DNA of 64,000 bases, from the NCBI GenBank assembly GCA_026874595.1, contig CM049313.1:17295508-17359507 (forward strand), read 5' to 3'. Position 1 is the first letter of the stretch. Every line of letters begins with the position of its first letter. The stretch is from Sipunculus nudus (taxonomy: Eukaryota > Annelida > Sipuncula > Golfingiida > Sipunculidae). A program made the translations under genes and the position numbers. Under the pieces are notes generated by a model. It did not search any database and was not told the DNA's origin. It saw only the letters and a list, made by a program, of their open reading frames with translations. This document shows, piece after piece, positions 37,078 to 50,700 of this stretch.

Positions 37078-37666
37078 TAGTAGGAACATTGTATGTTCGT
37101 AAATTTAACGCTAGAATGATTTAAAGTTAAAATTCCTTCAAAGGCTCGGAAACCTTTTTAGATCATATCGGAAAATAAATGGTTGTTAGATGTGCACCAA
37201 GATTACCATTAAAGGTACGCTGGGGAATTAAAAAGGTGACACAAATAACTCCTCACGTTCGGGCAATAAACCGCGATATAGGCTTATATCGCTATATATA
37301 GGCTTTATATAGGCTTACACACAATAATAATATCAATTATCCATAAACGTCAGCAACTTATACGTAAATTTTCTCATACTGACTATTTTATTTATCATTT
37401 AATATACCATTTATGTATGGATTATATCTATTCATAATCATGGACTTGCACAACCAGATCGCCACCACATTAGTCGTCAATCACCATCAGCATTAAGCCA
37501 ATTAGCATTATGAACGTCAAATCATTGATATGTCAAAGGACATGAACTCAACATAACCGGGACACTCATCACCGAGCATTATTGGCAAAATAACAATGAC
37601 ATTCTCGGAACCTAGGTCAGCATGATAAAAAATTCATATCTATCTATCTATCTATCTCTCTATCTA

Positions 37667-37717
<51 letters not shown>

Positions 37718-38215
37718 CCCCTCACCAGACTAGTGGCGACACCTACCCACTGTTCCCAGGCCCCGTCTGGTTTGGCACTCCTGTAGGGCTCGAGTCGTTG
37801 TATGATTTTCTCACATGCTAACTGAAATTGTAAAAAAAGTTTACAAAACACCGTGTCTATATGGTGTTGAAGTGACACACTATAATAAAACTGATGTACG
37901 GCACTGTGGAACCAACCGAGAGAAGCGACAGGGCGATTTATTTTAAATTTACCCTTTGAGATAAAATACTTGAAATTTTGCATTCAAATTTCGTATCATC
38001 ATCAGAAGCAATGATTTGTAATGATACAGGCAGGAGCTGCTATTTGCAATATCAATATCGAGATATTTACATAAAATTATTATTCATAAAAGGAGGTGAG
38101 ACAATTAATTAGTATGAGTCATATATTATTGTATTGGGAAATCAAATTATACGGATGTTATCCAGAATTCCAGAATAAAGGTGTATCATATGATAATTAA
38201 GGAATCTGTGAAATA

Positions 38216-38267
<52 letters not shown>

Positions 38268-40839
38268 CCATCTTCTTTTGAAGACAAAGACCTACTTTAA
38301 CAGCCATGCCATTGACGTCTGATCCACGGCTGCCGTTTGTATTGGGAGCATTAGGCACGGCACTGGTACTTGTTTCGCTCAGTTGGATTTTCTCACAAGG
38401 AATACCTAGAACCCTGCTTGCTACCTGGAATGAGTCGGACATATCACGTAAATAATGTTATTTTATGGCACTGGATATTAAGTCAGGATGTCATGTGATT
38501 GTGAGTGCGAGGAAAGATAATCCAAACAAAATCAATCGTCTGTTAATTAAACGCATGGTAAAAGGTATTAAAGTATATTTTGGGAGAAGAAAAACGATAG
38601 ACTTAATTTACAATTCTTCAGGCAAACCTTACCTGTATCATTTTGACATTTAAGCCTTGTCCCATTTCTGTCCCGCCATGAGATATCAACACAGATCCGT
38701 CACTGGCGTACACATGCACTAAAGCACACGCCTAAAAAACAATCCATTTAATGAATAGTTGTACAATGTGTTAACGTGTAAGAATGGCGAGGAATATAGT
38801 ACTATTGGTAGTAAACCGGTATTTCAGCTAGCGAAAAATAGAAGTAAAGGTACGACTCAAAAAGTAAGGAAAATAAAGAGCAACGCAAATTGTGCTTGAT
38901 ACGCTCGTCGCATATATTGTGACCTCTGAACTGATTAAATAGCCTATGCGCAAATTTTGCTGAGAATATATTTCAGGTGAGAAACTGTAATGGATAATTA
39001 TTATAATAGGTTTAATAAAAATCCATCAGATTGTGGTACGCCATCACTGCACCACCAATGTCTGGTGACCTCTGACCTCATTAATTCTGCTTGGATTTTG
39101 TTGGAAATCAAACTTAGGCGAGATATTACATTGATTAATATTTCTGTTGAGCTTGATCAAAATCAATAAAATTCCTGGTACGTTATTGCGGCGACACCAT
39201 AGAGTAGCCTAGAGACCTCTGACCTTATTAAATATGGGTGGATTTTGTCCATAATCGAATTAGGGCGAGATAAGCCATTACAATGTAGTTATGGTGAGTT
39301 TTGTGAAAATCCATCAAAGCCCCCGTAAGTAACCGAGGCTATGTTCAAAGGTAACAGATAAGCGGACGGAAAGACGGATGGACAGACGGACGGATCATGG
39401 GTGTACCATAATCCGCCCAGTCATTTACAGGTGTAAAAAAAATACTGTTTGATATATTTTGAATATGAAAAAATGACGTTGAACTGTATGCTCTACCTGG
39501 CCCTTTGGACAAGGAGTTCAGTATCATTCGTTAATGAAATATCATTTTTAAAATATGTTGTTTTGAACTCTTCACATATACTTTGATATTTGGCTCTGTT
39601 AATCTCTCAGAAACTTCGTGTATTTTTTAACTGTTTCTAACTGAAACATGCAATACACAGTACATATACACGCCCAACATTACTGCAGTTAGTATGCATC
39701 ACTTTTGTTAAACGGCATTACGTATAATAACATTTTAAGAAAAGTTGCGTATTTTGTAATCACCTACGTCAAAGTATAGGATATGATTTTGCAAGATTGT
39801 TTTTTATTTATAAATAACCTCTGGTAGAGGTGCGAACCAAACCGCTTAGACCGGTGCGCTTTACGACTTTTGGCTGGACCGGACCACTAACACGAAATAC
39901 CAGACCACTTATCCCTGGACCGGACAGCTCTACCAACTGTAAAAGCTAAACAGATTATTTAATTTCAAAAAGGTTATATTTTTTGCTATTAATTTATGAT
40001 TAAAGTGACAAGTTCAGCATAAGAATCGTTTTCCCCCTTTGTGTTGCACAATGCTGATGCTTTTCCTCTGTATAACTGTCTATTAGAGTATAGTGAATAA
40101 TAAAGTATATATATATATTTTGAATACATAGGCCTATATATACTGCATATATTAAACCATTAACATTAGATTCTTATTTTCAGCTTATGTTACCCTGCAT
40201 CTATCCCCATCCAGCAAATTCTTTGAATCGGTAAGCGCATCCTACACAATTTTGTTTATATTCTAACTCTAACACCCGACACAGTAACACAAAATATTCA
40301 ACTGTTGTGATTTTAAATTTGACATTAAAACAAACCAAGATTTTAGGATTAACGTATAGATTATAATAAATTAAATTATAATTAATTGAAAGGGCCACTT
40401 GGATGGCTCCCCCTACTGGACTTGACCGCTTACAGCTGGACTGACCGGGACCGGGCCCGCTTATGTGATGGACCAGTCTGAACCTCTAGGGTTTCAGCAC
40501 CATGCCTAGGTTCATATGAACAAATGCAATTATTTACCTGATTCATAAAAGGTACGGGTATCCCAATGGGATAAAGGATAGGCACTGTGGCAATTCCTCT
40601 CTTCTTGTATTTGTTTTTCCTTAAAAAAAGAAAATTAAGTGAATCATTGACCATCAAGAGCTTTTCGTTTTGGATAAGAGTTCATATAACGACAGAGGCG
40701 TTGGGCTGGGGGGTTATAGTGTTTTTTTTTAATTTTTCGAGGTATGAAGCGTGTAATATTTTCATTTTACGAGATTTTTATTCCAATCGGAAACCCGTAG
40801 GATGTCCAGTGGCCAAATCTGCTCCTGTTACCAGTGTAA

Positions 40840-40902
<63 letters not shown>

Positions 40903-43900
40903 AGATAGTAAGATATTGATTATTCACTGTGATAAAATACTTTTCATTGTAGAAATCTGTATAATTACTATTTGGGATTAAGATATCTTTTTAGATGTGG
41001 CGGATACCTTGCCCTTTTTGTTTTGGAGGGGTTATTATGTCAAGGAGAGAAAGCAAATTACAGCATTCACAAGGACAAGAACAGTTGATCAGTGGAACAG
41101 ATCCCGCTTGTCATGGAAGTTCCTTCAGGAAAGTTTTGACTTCCTGTGGGATATTCAAGAAACACTTCTCAAATAAACTGATGTGTGTGATATAAAATAT
41201 ATATATAAATGCCTGTATGACCTTTAAAACGGCGGCTAGGTCATTCATGTTGACCTCGCTCTCCAGCAATGATGTTTCTAATTCTTTTTCGCATTATTGC
41301 TCCATAACAATTTTAAGAGGATTACCACTGTGGTCAAGTTCATACATATAAGAACTCATTCCAATTCCTATATCTGACGACTAAAATATATCTTGAACCC
41401 TTTAATTACAAGCAGATTCGTGGAATTTATGTCCTCTACTTCCACCATTTTAGGTTCCTGTGATCTTCATGCTTGCCTTCTCTATATGTGTTATTTTTTA
41501 TTTTCCCCTGAAGATGTCTCCACATGTCATAGTGGCTGTATTTTAGTTTTCGATGTCCCCTAAAGATGTCTCCACATGTCATGATTCTGGTTGTGATTTC
41601 GGAACGAAAGGTAAATTCTTTATTTGTTTGGAGCTGGTGATAATAAATTTTTAGACAGACACTCCAAAACCAATCCCAACCAAGTTATCCATAAGAGCTA
41701 TCACTGACCAAATTTTCAATGAAATCAGATACTATTTAGGAAAATGAAGGCACGGATACGAAAACCTGACGAAGACAGACAGATAGACAGACGAACCAAA
41801 ATCAATGTCCTCCCATTTTTCAGTATTTTCATGGAAAGCTGTACATAGAAGTGACGGCTCAATATGAAAATTAAGAATTTTTCATTTAATATCAATTTTA
41901 TGTGTCACAATTTCTTTTACTCTTAGTATAAGTAGCCATCTTTGTTAATGCTGGTTATATTTTTAGAGTGTTTACATGGCATCATCCAATCAGCTGCTGT
42001 CGTTTTAGGTAGCTTTTGCATGTGACCAATGACCTTGTCCTCCATAAGGTGGTCTGATATTTTGTATAATGTAGACTGATATCTCATATTTTTAAAAACT
42101 TCCGATTCTTGAATAAGTTTTAAGGCAGGTATTCATTCTCCTTATGAAAAGTTAGGTCCCCTTTAATCTTCTAAAATACATTTAAATTGTTTTCCCTTGA
42201 AATGTAACAAATAAATATTTTCATAGCAAACATGAGGTGGGCAAAATTGGTTGGAATGGACTAAAGTACACGCACCTGTTAAACTGCTCAACTTGTTTTA
42301 TCCGCTTGATATAGTCACTATTTTCCAAACATTCCTGCCAGCATTTCTGTAGACTGCAGCCTTCCACCAGTTGGCCCATTACCATCATCTCCCCTTCCTT
42401 GTGAAAGTTCATCTCCTGTACCTTAAATCACCATGACAACCGTTGATAAAAAAAACTTTCGTCGATTTTTCTTATTTCTTAGTGCTGCCACATAACAATA
42501 CAATACGCTTGTTAAAGTTTAACTCGCATCCTTTTTTATTAAACAATAATTGTTTAAAGATAATGAGCACATTATAGTGATGAATCCGCTAGTATACTTA
42601 AGTCAATAATATAGCTTCATTGAACATGGTGTGGCTAAAATACACGTCTATAACATAGCTTCATTGAATTTGGGGTCAGTCTTGATTATAACTATTATTT
42701 CATGTACTTCCACATATATTACCTGATGCAAGGGGAGGCCCAGAAAGCTGGCCACGCTCGCTATAACATTCTCAGACAAGAACAAAGCCTGCGGGGTGCC
42801 AAACCCACGGAACGCTGTGGCGCTGGGGAGGTTGGTACGGCAAGCACGGCAGGACACTCTCATGTTGGGCACGGAGTACACGTTACTACCGAGTTTCGCG
42901 GCTAAATTTGCCACCTAGTAGAATGAATAAAATATAGGCAGTCCATCAGGATCCATTGTGTATCAGAGAAAACCTCGGGAAGGCATAGTCCAGGTCTTGA
43001 CGCTGACGGGCCTCACAAACACTCTGCCCGCTACGTCCGGCCCGTCAGCTTCCAGCACCAACGTGACACATCCCGTTCTTCCAGCCGTCAGAGTAGGCCG
43101 GAAGGCTTGCCCTGGCTAAAAGCACACATCCAAGCCCTAACAACGATAAATTTTAAGATAGCGTTGTGAATATAGCCTGCTTTTCCATCCGTCATCGAAA
43201 TAATGATCGTCCTTCGATAAAATATCCCTGAACTGCACACGGACAGGCCTTCCCGCTTGATCCGACAGCTGGAAGAACGAAATGCGTCACGTTCTTGGTG
43301 GACGCTGACGGGTAGGGGCTTTGGGAGCGTTGTGATTGTAAGGCCAATCAGCATCCAAATCTGGACCAGGAAAGGCATGACTGTTTCTTGACGTGAAAGC
43401 CCTGGATATTTCTGGCAACGGAGATGCTGGTTATCCATTATGAATACATGACTTTGCGGAAACAACCGTTTAAATGATTAAACTGTTTCGTAAACCCCTT
43501 GTTACACAGTTAAATAAAGTCCAACGGATAATGACCCATATGAGAATAAGCATTGACTGATATATTGCTCAGCAGATGCATAAGTTGAAAGAAATCTGAC
43601 AAAATAGCTTATACTGAGTTAATCCGCTTTTACTGTTATTAAATATCAGTGGACAGGGAGTTAAACCATCCAAAGGCGGAGCAATTATTGAGGGTTGCGC
43701 ACACTAGTCTAGATCGCACCGCCTGTGGAGACATTATTAAAAGTGAGTAGCAATATCATCTAAATAATTTCTATCAATTAAGTCTTAACAGACTTACACA
43801 ATCAGAGACATCTTCTGTGTGGCCGCCATTTAGGTACATTGTCAAACTCAACGCATGCATACGTCCGTCTTTCATGAATCCAACCTGACGGGTAAATTTC

Positions 43901-44720
43901 GGGCTCAAATAAGTAAGTTAATAAATAAATCAAGTGAAACTTTTTTTTAAATTTCATGTTAGTGCCAGGTTCGACCCCCGGTGTGCTTTTGAGACTGGGT
44001 TGTAGTGACCCAAAGCCCGTGGTTTTCTACGGGCCCTCCGTTTTTCTCAATCCCCGCAGACTACCGAACGCCACCATCCGAGCCACAGAAAGTGACTTCC
44101 ATGACTTATTATACCTTTGTGTACAATCCATGTATAATAAATATATTTACAGTTTTTTATATAAACATTATATTTATTACAATATCAGATTATTTGACAA
44201 TTAACATAGTTTTCTCGTCCATTATTCTAAACTGTTTTTTTTTCTTAACAGACAAGCTGTTATTTGAATATTTTCATTATATTTGAAACTATGCAAATAT
44301 TATTGCTGTTGTTACTTACCTTGTATCTTCCTAACATGCCATGACTTTTCCCTGTTAGACGCATGTCTTCCTCCTGATCAAGGACACACCGCACAGGTTT
44401 GCTGTACCTTAAAAATAGATAAAATACCGTATATGTCGTAATAAGCGCCCTTGTCGTAATATTGGCCCTCATGAAGATGAGGTTCCTGACAAACAACTTA
44501 TTGCCAGCAGTGCAAAACGGATATTCTTTATCATCATAAATGATCACATAAATTCTACACTGTTGACCGACTGAAGATCACGATTCAAAATTGACATATC
44601 TGGGAGACGGATCTTTTACATCATTCCTGGGTTGGTGAGCCAAAGTTGGGCAAATCAGGGCTCTGAGAAAGAGCTCAATAACAATTGAAAATATCGCGCC
44701 CAGGGCGCTTATTTAGTCAG

Positions 44721-44774
<54 letters not shown>

Positions 44775-47700
44775 GAATCTATTTTCCTAGCTTTCGCTGA
44801 TGATGTCAGGAAGAATGATTTAAGGACCATTATTTAGATTTTAAACTTAACCTTGCTGCATTGTAAAATAAAGTGAAAATTCAATACATAATAAAAACAT
44901 ATTTTGGTATGGACTTTACTAAGCAGAATATCAGATTGACTTAGCCTAATAATATTTTTCCACAATATATAATACATTTTTTTTGTAATTATGGTTCAGT
45001 AAAAAGGTTGCATTACGTACTTCATAGCTGCTAGGCTTGCAGGGCCTATCACCATATAAGACTGGAATTGCTTGCCTCCAAAACTTCCACCTGTAAATAA
45101 TAAGAAACAAAACGAAAACTAAGTATTTCCCTATCTAAAATATATTGAACCTGCGGAATCTGCCTCTATTCTTTACAGCTAAAATTGAGATTTTTAATCA
45201 GGTCTATTGTTATACCACACGTGAGCTTCTTAGCTCGTGCAGCAATCTCCGCCTTGTCTGCTGTTATAATGAGTACATAAATATGTGCAATAAAACAACA
45301 AAACCTTCCCGCCACCTGTTTTAAACTTTGTAAATGTTATGTGTTAGCGTCATATGGACCCTCAGGCATTACGACAAGATTACTGGCAACATAGTGTCTT
45401 TATATCTAAGTCTGAGGATTATAAGGCCTTATGAAGATGCATATATTTTCGTCATTTCTGACAACGCTTCGTGGCCTACAGGTACACTGTCAGTCAACAT
45501 AAACCGGACCAGTCGTTAGCATTTTTGTGTCCTATCTAATGATACGAAACATGAGCAAGAAAAGTTCCGTTTTAATCGAGAACACTGGTAAAACCCTCGG
45601 CATGTTTGTTGAAATTATGACCGCATAATCAGGCGATACAGGCAATGACCGTGTCCACCGAAACGGTGTTTCCGTTTGGATTTTGCGCTCTCATGTATAC
45701 TATTGTGTTAAATTATCATTCTAAGCTTAATATTGAGATTTTTGGTCGTTTGTCACGATATGAATGCAACTTGATGCAAGACCACTGCGATACATTCATC
45801 GATATAACTTGTATCACGACTCAAGTAGGCTTACAAGCCCGATTATCCGATTGCCTACTGCGTCGGGTTGTCACGGCTGATTATGTGTGTGAACAAACAC
45901 CGAGACCGAGTGTCTGTTTACAGTAACATGACTGAGACCGAGAAAACTTCCAGACAAGGAGAAGAAATTGAAAGGAGAGACACATGAGAGACACCAGTTA
46001 AATAGTTGAAAAATCTTCCTTTGTGCACCGGCACCGCTATCATCTATCGCATCAGTGATCGCGCCCCAAGCAAATTCTGTTTCCACTCGGTCAAAGGGTT
46101 ATATTTGCATATAATGATATATTTTAAAGAGGACACACTGTACATTATGTATATGTAACGTACCTGGATTGTTAACATATCTCTGTAAGGCATATAAAAG
46201 AGTAAGAATCTTATGTAATACATACCCATACGTTTGATTTTTATCACAATCCTGTTTGCTGGCACCCCAAGCACGTCAGCAACAACTCTCTGTAAGAAAT
46301 AAAATATCATATCCAATCAGTATGGTAATTAGACTAAATTAATAGAGATCAGTTCCAGATATAGTTTGCAGGAACGACGGAAAAACAATGCCCCAAGGAC
46401 CCAAAGTCTTAAAGCCAGCTATTCACCTGTCTTTTATATAAAAAGCTTTTGATTTCTGGCCTACTCTGCGTTTAATAATCTCCTTTTAATTACTGTTCAA
46501 ACCTTTCTTATAATGCTTCCGTGATGGACGTATGAAGTTGTTTACTACAAGCTGTTTGTTAACATTTCCTTGTTGAATGTGTATGTTTTGTATTTTGCGG
46601 ACGTTATAAAAATTAAGGTGGATATAAACAAAACGAACAGCCTGTGTGCGCTAAGACTGGTACCCCGCTCCTGTGTGGCCTCGCTTTTCTAAGCTAATCA
46701 TTGAGACGGGGGCCAAACGCCACCTTCAATACTCCCATTTTAACTCCTGATCTCCGGAAGACTGGTTTCAACTCCAATATGCACATTCAAGCTGGTTGCA
46801 ATGGACGCTCAAGCGGTTCTGACTACCAGTGAAGAGTTTTTGTAAGACAACTTTCTTTTGTCACTTCTGCACAAAAATTGATTGATGTATATATAAAACG
46901 ATACACTTAATACGTTTGATATTCCACTGTACGTGGCATTGATTAATCATGAACATCTATTCATCTAATCATTAATGTCAAATGAAATGTACAGCCAACT
47001 TTTGGCAGCTTCCCCGAGCAAACCTAGCGTTTATTTTTCTCATATATATACATATTGGAGTTGTAACCAGTCTACCGGGAGTACTGAAGATGGCTTTTTG
47101 CCTCGTCACTATGATTGGATGAGAGCAGCCGGACCACAATGGAGCGGGGTACCAGATTAGTGTGCAGTGGGATCAAAGTGTTCTGACCTACATTGTAAAA
47201 TGTTCAAGGGATGTCCTTTAGTTAATAGACGTCAGATATTCAACTTACCACCTTAAGGCTTGATAAGAAATCAATTATGTTCAAAAACACTTGTTATTGT
47301 GGGTCAATATTTTGATCTTTAAATGTTTAATTTAGGTTTTTTAAAGTGTCGAAACCGAAGTCTTGGTTATACTGTTACTTTAGTCTGTTCCATTCCCTCA
47401 TGACCTGTTTTTTTTATTGCTAGGAAAGTTTTTATTCGTTACATTTCAAGGGAAAAATATAGTAATATGGGGCATAAAATTAAAGTGCCTAATTTTCAAC
47501 TTTGTAAATACCTTCCTGAAGAAACATAATTATGTAAACATCTACAACAGTCGACATTTACAGCATATCAGCTCACTTATGGCGATCATGATCAAATGGT
47601 CCTACGCACAAACAGCATCAATTGACAGCCGCTGATTAGACAATGTCATGTAACCCTTTCAATATATAACCAACTTAATCAAAGATGGCTAGTCACACAG

Positions 47701-50700
47701 GGACACATCTGATTTTGAGACATTTCTTAAGAGTCCAAAAGTTGCGAAACAAAATGGAAATATATTGTACAATTCCGAACTGTCTTATTTTTCCGTGTTA
47801 TGGAACCTCATAACAACAGATCACGTAATCGTGACGAGCATAAATTTTGTTACGGAGATAAAAAATCAGATTCCACAACACTAGGCAGCGTGAAATGTCT
47901 AGGGGAATGATCAAAGAAGTCAGTGTTTTTTTTAACAAATAGTTATAATTTTCTACTTAGAATAATCCTAACATTAAAATACACTAAATCAATAAAATTA
48001 CAAAGTAAAACAATAATAAAAAAAGTAAAGTACCAGAGTGCGGATCCTAGGCCTTAATTCTGGATACCACAACTGTCATAGTCTCTCAAGAGTCTTTTAG
48101 CATAAATATTCCAGATGAACAGTTCATGTTTTTAACTTTCAGAGAATAGTCCGATTTATATCTCGGAACAAGTCTGTTGTAATCTAAAAGTGAAGATCTG
48201 GTAATAAACCAAACGGCAGACTGAAGGCAATCCGTATATAAAGTCTGTATAAAGTCCGTAGAAGATCTGTAAGTTCTGCAATTATCGGGAAGTGCCCAAA
48301 AACTGACGAGAGAGTCACACTCGACCGTGTCCGCTGGTATTTTTCTCTCTGCCGGCTCCAAACACAGCCCCTATTTAAAGCTTTTTTTTAAAGCCTTCTA
48401 GACTACACCGACCACGCTGTCATTAAACTCCAGTACGGTTCGCATATCAGCGCACAAGGTTTGCGCTTAACACGAATTAGAATGCCTAGCACGTGCCAAG
48501 TTATGTAATATCCCTGGCATAACAAACAGATACATGTAACATCCGTCACTTCCACAATCAGCTTTCTAAATGTTTAACTTTTGAGAAAATTATCCAAAAG
48601 GACAACAACAACAACAAAAAACAGGTTTACAAAGATCTGTTAAGACTATTCCTCTAACCAACACAACCATCAAACTTGCTCGTGGTGTGTCGCAACGCAT
48701 AGAACAGGTACTGCAACCTCACGGCAAATTATATAACTAAATTCGCACCGAGTAACGTCTATCGGTACATGGAATCACGTTTTACTTTCCGCATTTTAGT
48801 AACAAATGTAAACACTAAAGCCCAGACCGGCTAGGAACAGACAACTTAGTTCTACCTGTAAGTCTACTGATTTTACCAACCTGCATAAAATCCGGACTCT
48901 GAGTGGTACAGTGAACCACCATCTCATTCTTCTCACCTCCGGGAACAGCCAGAGCTGCCTGAGGTTCCATGTAGAAGTGTTCCTGAGGACCCATTTCAAC
49001 CTCCCCCTCCAGAACGTGGTCTGCCTCCGTCATCCCCGCATCCACATCCCCGATCTCAAATACATTCGCAGGCGCCAGGAATGACTCGGCTGCTACGGCG
49101 TCCTATATCAGATAATGAAACGATACAATTATGTTTTTTTTAGGGATTAACATTTTGAAAGTTAAAGGGAGTTTCATTTTATTATCATATGATTTTTAAA
49201 GGGTCAAAAACCGCTGTGGTTCATAGTAGGACAACTATCTAACAGTGATACATTGACCAGTTATTTGTATCTAGCAAGAATAAACACAACTTGACAAGTA
49301 TCCTCCAGCTTAAAAAAAATTATAGCGCAAACGGAAAGGAAAATTTTGAAAGCTGTTTTTTTTTAAGGTGAGGATCTTGACTTAAGCCTTAAGTTTATAA
49401 ATTATAATGGCAGTTTTCTTAATTTAAAAATATAGAGGGTTTAGAAGAAAAATATCTCATACGTGAGATAAGGTTAAACGTAAAAGATATAAGACGTGCT
49501 CACAAGCTTGTATTGTTCAGTTTATATGGTTTTCTAAAGAAGCGTAGATATAAGTCAACCTTACAGACGGCTCACAGGCACTTAACAGTTTGTACACTAT
49601 TCATCTCTGGCCATGCCTTAAAAAATTCCGATTTTTCCCTAGACGTGACAGAAACGATGTTGCGTATGTCACTGGGAGGCTCATATTCCTACACATCAAG
49701 AGGATTTTAACATTATTTGTGAAATTTCGCATAGGTCTACAAGAGCGCCATCTATCCGAAACTACTACAATCTGTCAAGTGATGAACAAACAGCATGGGA
49801 AACACAATGGCACTAATTTCCTTATCCTTAAGTAAAATGTTTATATCACTCAGAATATCCAGGAATTGAACTCGGACAAGAAATAACCCGTCCCTGACAA
49901 CCCATCCGAATTTGCGCGGACCTGTCCAAACGTAAAACCGGGTTATATGGCAGAATTAGTTCCACCCGAGGAAAATCCACGGTCCCATATGATGAAATTT
50001 TTGTTATGAGCTGGTAGGTACCGAAAGTCGCAAATATTTATCCCGTTCTTCTCGCAGGGGCTGTTGTTCATGATATAAAGATCACTTGTGCTAGGATTCT
50101 CCAGGAAACCCCCTCCCCTATAAAAAGTCAGCAAAGAATGGCAAATTACGCTAGTCGAGAAATCACACAAAGAAGTAGACGTGACGTATATATAGGGTAT
50201 ACGATTTCTGCTTGAGGCTGCTTTTTTTTATTCCGATAAACAACATGGGGACGACATCACCACTGCCGAAGTGTTGGCGGTCATGGCGATTGTACATTTT
50301 CTATATCGTGAAAATAATTTGAAGAAATTATATGAATGTATCTAGAAAATTCAAAGTTTATGAAAGATAATATGCATAAATAAAATCTCCAAAGACATCT
50401 TGAAAAATGATGTTGTCAATAAAGGCTCTTGCATGCGAAAATGCAAGTAAAAGCTGCCAGTGTGGAATGACAGGCTCAGGCAAATAGACTCCTTCAGTAT
50501 TAAATGCTTGTCCTGAGCTTGCTTGATTGTCATAAGGTTGATCGGACACTAATGGTGCTTCCAGATAAATGGCCGGTTAACATCTTTTGTTGCAAGTTAT
50601 TTTAGGCAATGACATAACATCAAATCTGATTCTTTGTTTTGTCTTAAGAAAATAAACGCAAAAAGGTATAGCCGAATTTTTCCAGAAAAAAAGCAGAGGG

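Larger units (their letters stand above)
36916..37725 (-). other. Gene B intron 29
   Basis: 810 bp with (TA)n at 37020-37072 and (TCTA)n/(TA)n at 37636-37715. No other feature. Confidence 0.8.
38732..40537 (-). other. Gene B intron 26
   Basis: 1806 bp holding two interspersed elements (38885-39415 and 39825-40488). Confidence 0.75.
46290..48880 (-). other. Gene B intron 19
   Basis: 2591 bp. Backbone aligned with gene A intron 19; the excess is mainly a MITE-like element (46651-47160) and a solo LTR (47796-48541). Confidence 0.85.

Noticed and set aside
43088-43465. 125-codon minus-strand open frame, the longest in the window
   Set aside because: It runs through one arm and the loop of the inverted pair in gene B intron 23. 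The peptide similarity between arms is in another frame, so this frame is probably accidental.
48086-48361. 91-codon minus-strand open frame
   Set aside because: It lies inside the solo LTR at 47796-48541 and spans its presumed leader.
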